DNA of 64,000 nucleotides from Sapria himalayana (Eukaryota > Streptophyta > Magnoliopsida > Malpighiales > Rafflesiaceae): the NCBI GenBank assembly GCA_029783825.1, contig JAREIK010002629.1:237400-301399 (forward strand), given 5' to 3'. The position numbers and the translations under genes were made by a program. Positions 61,462 through 64,000 of this stretch are shown piece after piece. The notes under the pieces were generated by a model. The model was not told the origin of the DNA and searched no databases. It saw nothing but the letters and a program-made list of their open reading frames with translations. Every line of letters starts with the position of its first letter. Within the stretch, counting starts at the first letter, position 1.

Positions 61462-61980
61462 CCGACTGTCGAGCCCCGACGGGCTTAGACCCGACCAATC
61501 CCAACGGCCAAAAAAAAAAAATTCAAACTTTTAAAGATTTTCAGCCGTTGGATTCGCCTCCAACTGCTAGGGGGCAGAATCCAACGGTCCTCGTGATTCT
61601 GCCCCTTAAAATTATATTAAAAATTCAAAAAAATAATAAAAAAATATCTTTTTTTATAAAAAAATTAATTTCTTTAGTCTATAAATTCTACCCCCCTCCC
61701 TATAACATTTATGTTTTTTAAAAACATATATCATCTCAAAACTTTCTCTTTCTCACATAAATCATGCATCTCTCTCTCGGGCCTCGGTATTTTGATTTCG
61801 GCATGGATTTTCGTGAAACTCGACTTGAGTTTTGAACATCAGAGCTTGCTGTGGTGCACCTTGCACGTGATTGACCTCGTTACTTTTACCGGGTAATTCA
61901 TTTCACGTTTTTTTTTTACTTTCTCTCTCTAAAGTTTCTCTCTCTAGAAAAAATTAGGAAAAAATAAAAAACATAAAAAA

Positions 61981-64000
61981 ATGACAAATACTCCTGACAC
62001 GCATTTAAATTTAGAAAATGTTACACAGAGGTCTGAGGCTGCAGAAATTTTTGTTTCTCCAGTCGTATCAACCCAAAGTTCTAAAAAATAAAAAACTAGG
62101 ACTTCTGTAGTTTGGACTCATTTTAAAATCACAACACAAAAAAATGTTAGGGGTGAGGAACAAGAAATGACACAGTGTAAATATTGTATGAGACTATTAA
62201 CATGCAAGAGTTCATGTGGGACTGGGCACCTTAAGAGGCATGCCGAATTATGCACCAAAAAACATGGACCGTTAGAACCTGGGCAAACCCAACTTGACAC
62301 TACATTTTTTGAGACTGGATCGAGTTCAGTCTCAAAGTTTACTCCCTTCGTATACTCTAGGGAGTTGGGTAGGGACGGCATGGCCAGGCTCATCACATTG
62401 ATGGGTCTTTCGATCAGATTTTCGGAAGATCCAAGAGTAGTGCGCATCATGTAGACTTATTTTTAGCCTTCCTATCGTAGAATTCCTAGGTCCACTTCTA
62501 GGAATGACATACTAAAGATATATAAGTCAGAAAAACAAAAAATTATTAATGAATTTATGGCATATAGTGGAGTGGTGTCCGTGACGTCTGATATATGGAC
62601 ATGTCACGATGATTCTTCTTATGCATGTCTCACGAGTCACTACGTAGATTCATCATGGACAATCAACAAAAAAATTTTAGGATTCACTGAGATTCTTCAT
62701 CCTCATGATGGCCCGGCCATTTTTGAATGTATGATGAAAATCTTTAGGGAATATAAAATTCAAAATAAAATTTTTAGTGTCGCATTCGATAACGCATCTA
62801 ATAATGGAATAGCGATCAATATGTTTGTTAGGAATATTAGAGACGCACCATTAGGAGAGATCTTTCATGTTAGATGCATGTGTCACGTGATTAATCTGAT
62901 TGTTCAAGCGGGTATGAAGGTGTGTTCCTCCGTGTTGGATAATATACGCAATGCACTAAAGTATATTCGTACTCCTCGTAGATAACAAGAGTTTGGTGCT
63001 CTCTGTTTATTTGTGAATCTTAAGAAGAAGAAATTCCAATCGGATATGAGACATCGTTGGAATTACACTTACTTTATGTTGGAATCATGTGTTGGATACG
63101 AACACGTGATATTCGACTACGTCAATAGTAAGAGTGACGAACTTATTATTGACGACATTGACTGGGCTTCAGGAATTTCATTTATGAAATTCCTGAAGAT
63201 ATTTTATGACACGACGAACATGTGTTCGTCAGTTTATACGCCCACCACTTGCATTGCACTCCGGTGCATATGCAACATTAGTAGCATGTTTAGGAAGTAT
63301 CGAGCTGACCCGACGCTTAGCCATATGGTTGCAGAGATGGAGTCCAAGTACTTGAAGTACTGGTCTATCGTTCCATCTCTTTATTGCCTCGCTGCATGCA
63401 TGGACCCTAGGGCTAAGGTGGAATGGGTAGAAAACACCATGGCTTTCATTTACTCATGTATGAACCTGGAAGAGCCACCTGAAGGGTTCATCCACGAGAA
63501 GTTGACTGACATTTTCACATACTACGATACTAGGTATGGTGGTGGTGGTAGTGAGATTGTGATTACGGATATTGATACCTTGTTCGGAGATGACGATTAT
63601 TCCATTCAGCTAGCGAGGGGGAAACGTAGGGGTGGACCATCACATAGGAGTGAGTTGTCTCGGTACTTAGATACCGATTACTGCTCAATCCTATCACATT
63701 CTGATACTAAGAATCTTGATTTATTACAGTAGTGGAAATCATATGAGTCCACCTATCCCGTGCTATCTAGAATGATACGGGATTTACTGACTCCTCCGGT
63801 GTTGAGCGTAGCATCGGAGTCTGCTTTTTCTGTTGCAGTGAACATGATTTCGGATAGGAGATCGAGATTACGTCCAGATATGGTCGAGGCCTTGGCATGT
63901 TTGAAGGATTGGGAGGAATCGAGGTTTAGCATCCATGATCGTGCTGGAGCTGGGACTGGGACAGATACTACAGTCGCATCCACATCCACTACGATGGCGG
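61981..64000 (+). pseudogene. hAT transposase, one frame with point stops, partial
   Basis: From ATG 61,981 (MTNTPDTHLNLENVTQ) one frame carries the whole protein to the window edge. The BED-type finger, QCKYCMRLLTCKSSCGTGHL with an HLKRH close, lies at residues about 65-90. VTSDIW is near 200 (first catalytic Asp), FDNASNNGIAINMFVRNIRD near 270 (second Asp), and CMCHVINLIVQAGMKVC near 300. YLKYWSIVPSLYCLAACMDP is near 460, and the C-terminal dimerisation block with SVASESAFSVAVN is near 610 (catalytic Glu kept). Five stops interrupt it: 62,089, 62,452, 62,464, 62,983 and 63,730, most reading as one transition away from Gln or Trp codons. No frameshift was found. hAT transposases of this kind cut and paste the element in the nucleus. 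This copy cannot make a full protein without readthrough. Confidence 0.92.

Larger units (their letters stand above)
61288..64000 (+). mobile_element. Best-preserved hAT element, cut by window end
   Basis: Left end TAGAGGTGTCAAACGGGCC at 61,288, CpG-rich subterminal DNA, a run of 13 C at 61,403-61,415, a palindrome, leader DNA with CTCTCT tracts, then the transposase. The right end lies beyond the window, so the target duplication cannot be checked. Confidence 0.92.

Noticed and set aside
1..64000. CRISPR arrays, bacterial operons, riboswitches, rRNA genes
   Set aside because: The DNA is plant nuclear in character. The tandem arrays lack the repeat-spacer pattern, and no such genes were seen.

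Overview
The window is AT-rich plant nuclear DNA, built like a transposon-dense angiosperm intergenic and intronic region. A monocot would fit the style of the GC-rich hAT ends and the very long introns, but the sequence does not prove a lineage. There are no bacterial operons, CRISPR arrays, rRNA or recognisable tRNA genes. Two host loci are visible, both on the + strand. One is a pseudogene of the plant membrane-protein family typified by Arabidopsis At1g75140 (about 8,991-15,870), destroyed by nested transposons and by stops and frameshifts. The other is an exon chain (18,707-43,846) for a Claspin/Mrc1-like replication-checkpoint protein. Its eight exons join in consistent phase through GT-AG junctions, but the chain contains a 19.5 kb intron, and neither its first exon nor its end is certain.

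Layout: 1-1.2 kb is a decayed Ty3/gypsy gag (minus strand). 1.2-6.1 kb is AT-rich and largely unreadable. 6.1-7.5 kb is a 22-bp minisatellite that reads open in every frame. 7.7-8.05 kb is one end of a hAT element. 9.0-15.9 kb is the pseudogene, interrupted by a hAT that itself carries a Ty1/copia element with matching 282-bp LTRs and a GGCAC target duplication. 18.7-20.0 kb holds Claspin-like exons 1-4. 20-39.4 kb is the giant intron: compound microsatellite, L1-type LINE relic with a hAT inside, a complete minus-strand hAT with a perfect TSD, an RTE-type LINE relic, a different TIR element carrying a GATATATC-rich core, a hAT nested in a hAT, and three tandem copies of about 235 bp. 39.4-43.85 kb holds exons 5-8 with smaller hAT insertions in their introns. 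46.0-55.2 kb is an old minus-strand Ty1/copia element apparently split by a cluster of hATs. 55.5-58.9 kb is another decayed hAT with a young GC-rich copy nearby. 61.3 kb to the window edge is the best-preserved hAT, whose transposase stays in one frame and is broken only by point stops.

The dominant theme is one hAT superfamily family with terminal sequence TAGAGGTGTCAAA and 8-bp target duplications, present as transposase-bearing copies of about 3-3.5 kb and as deleted, GC-rich copies of 330-540 bp. These copies inserted into genes, LINEs, copia elements and each other. No host genes here form a pathway together; the window records repeated transposon insertion and methylation-type decay around one probably functional gene. 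I see no clear new multi-gene system. The most distinctive items are the hAT family itself, the parallel loss of its catalytic glutamate, the multi-frame minisatellite and the GATATATC repeat.
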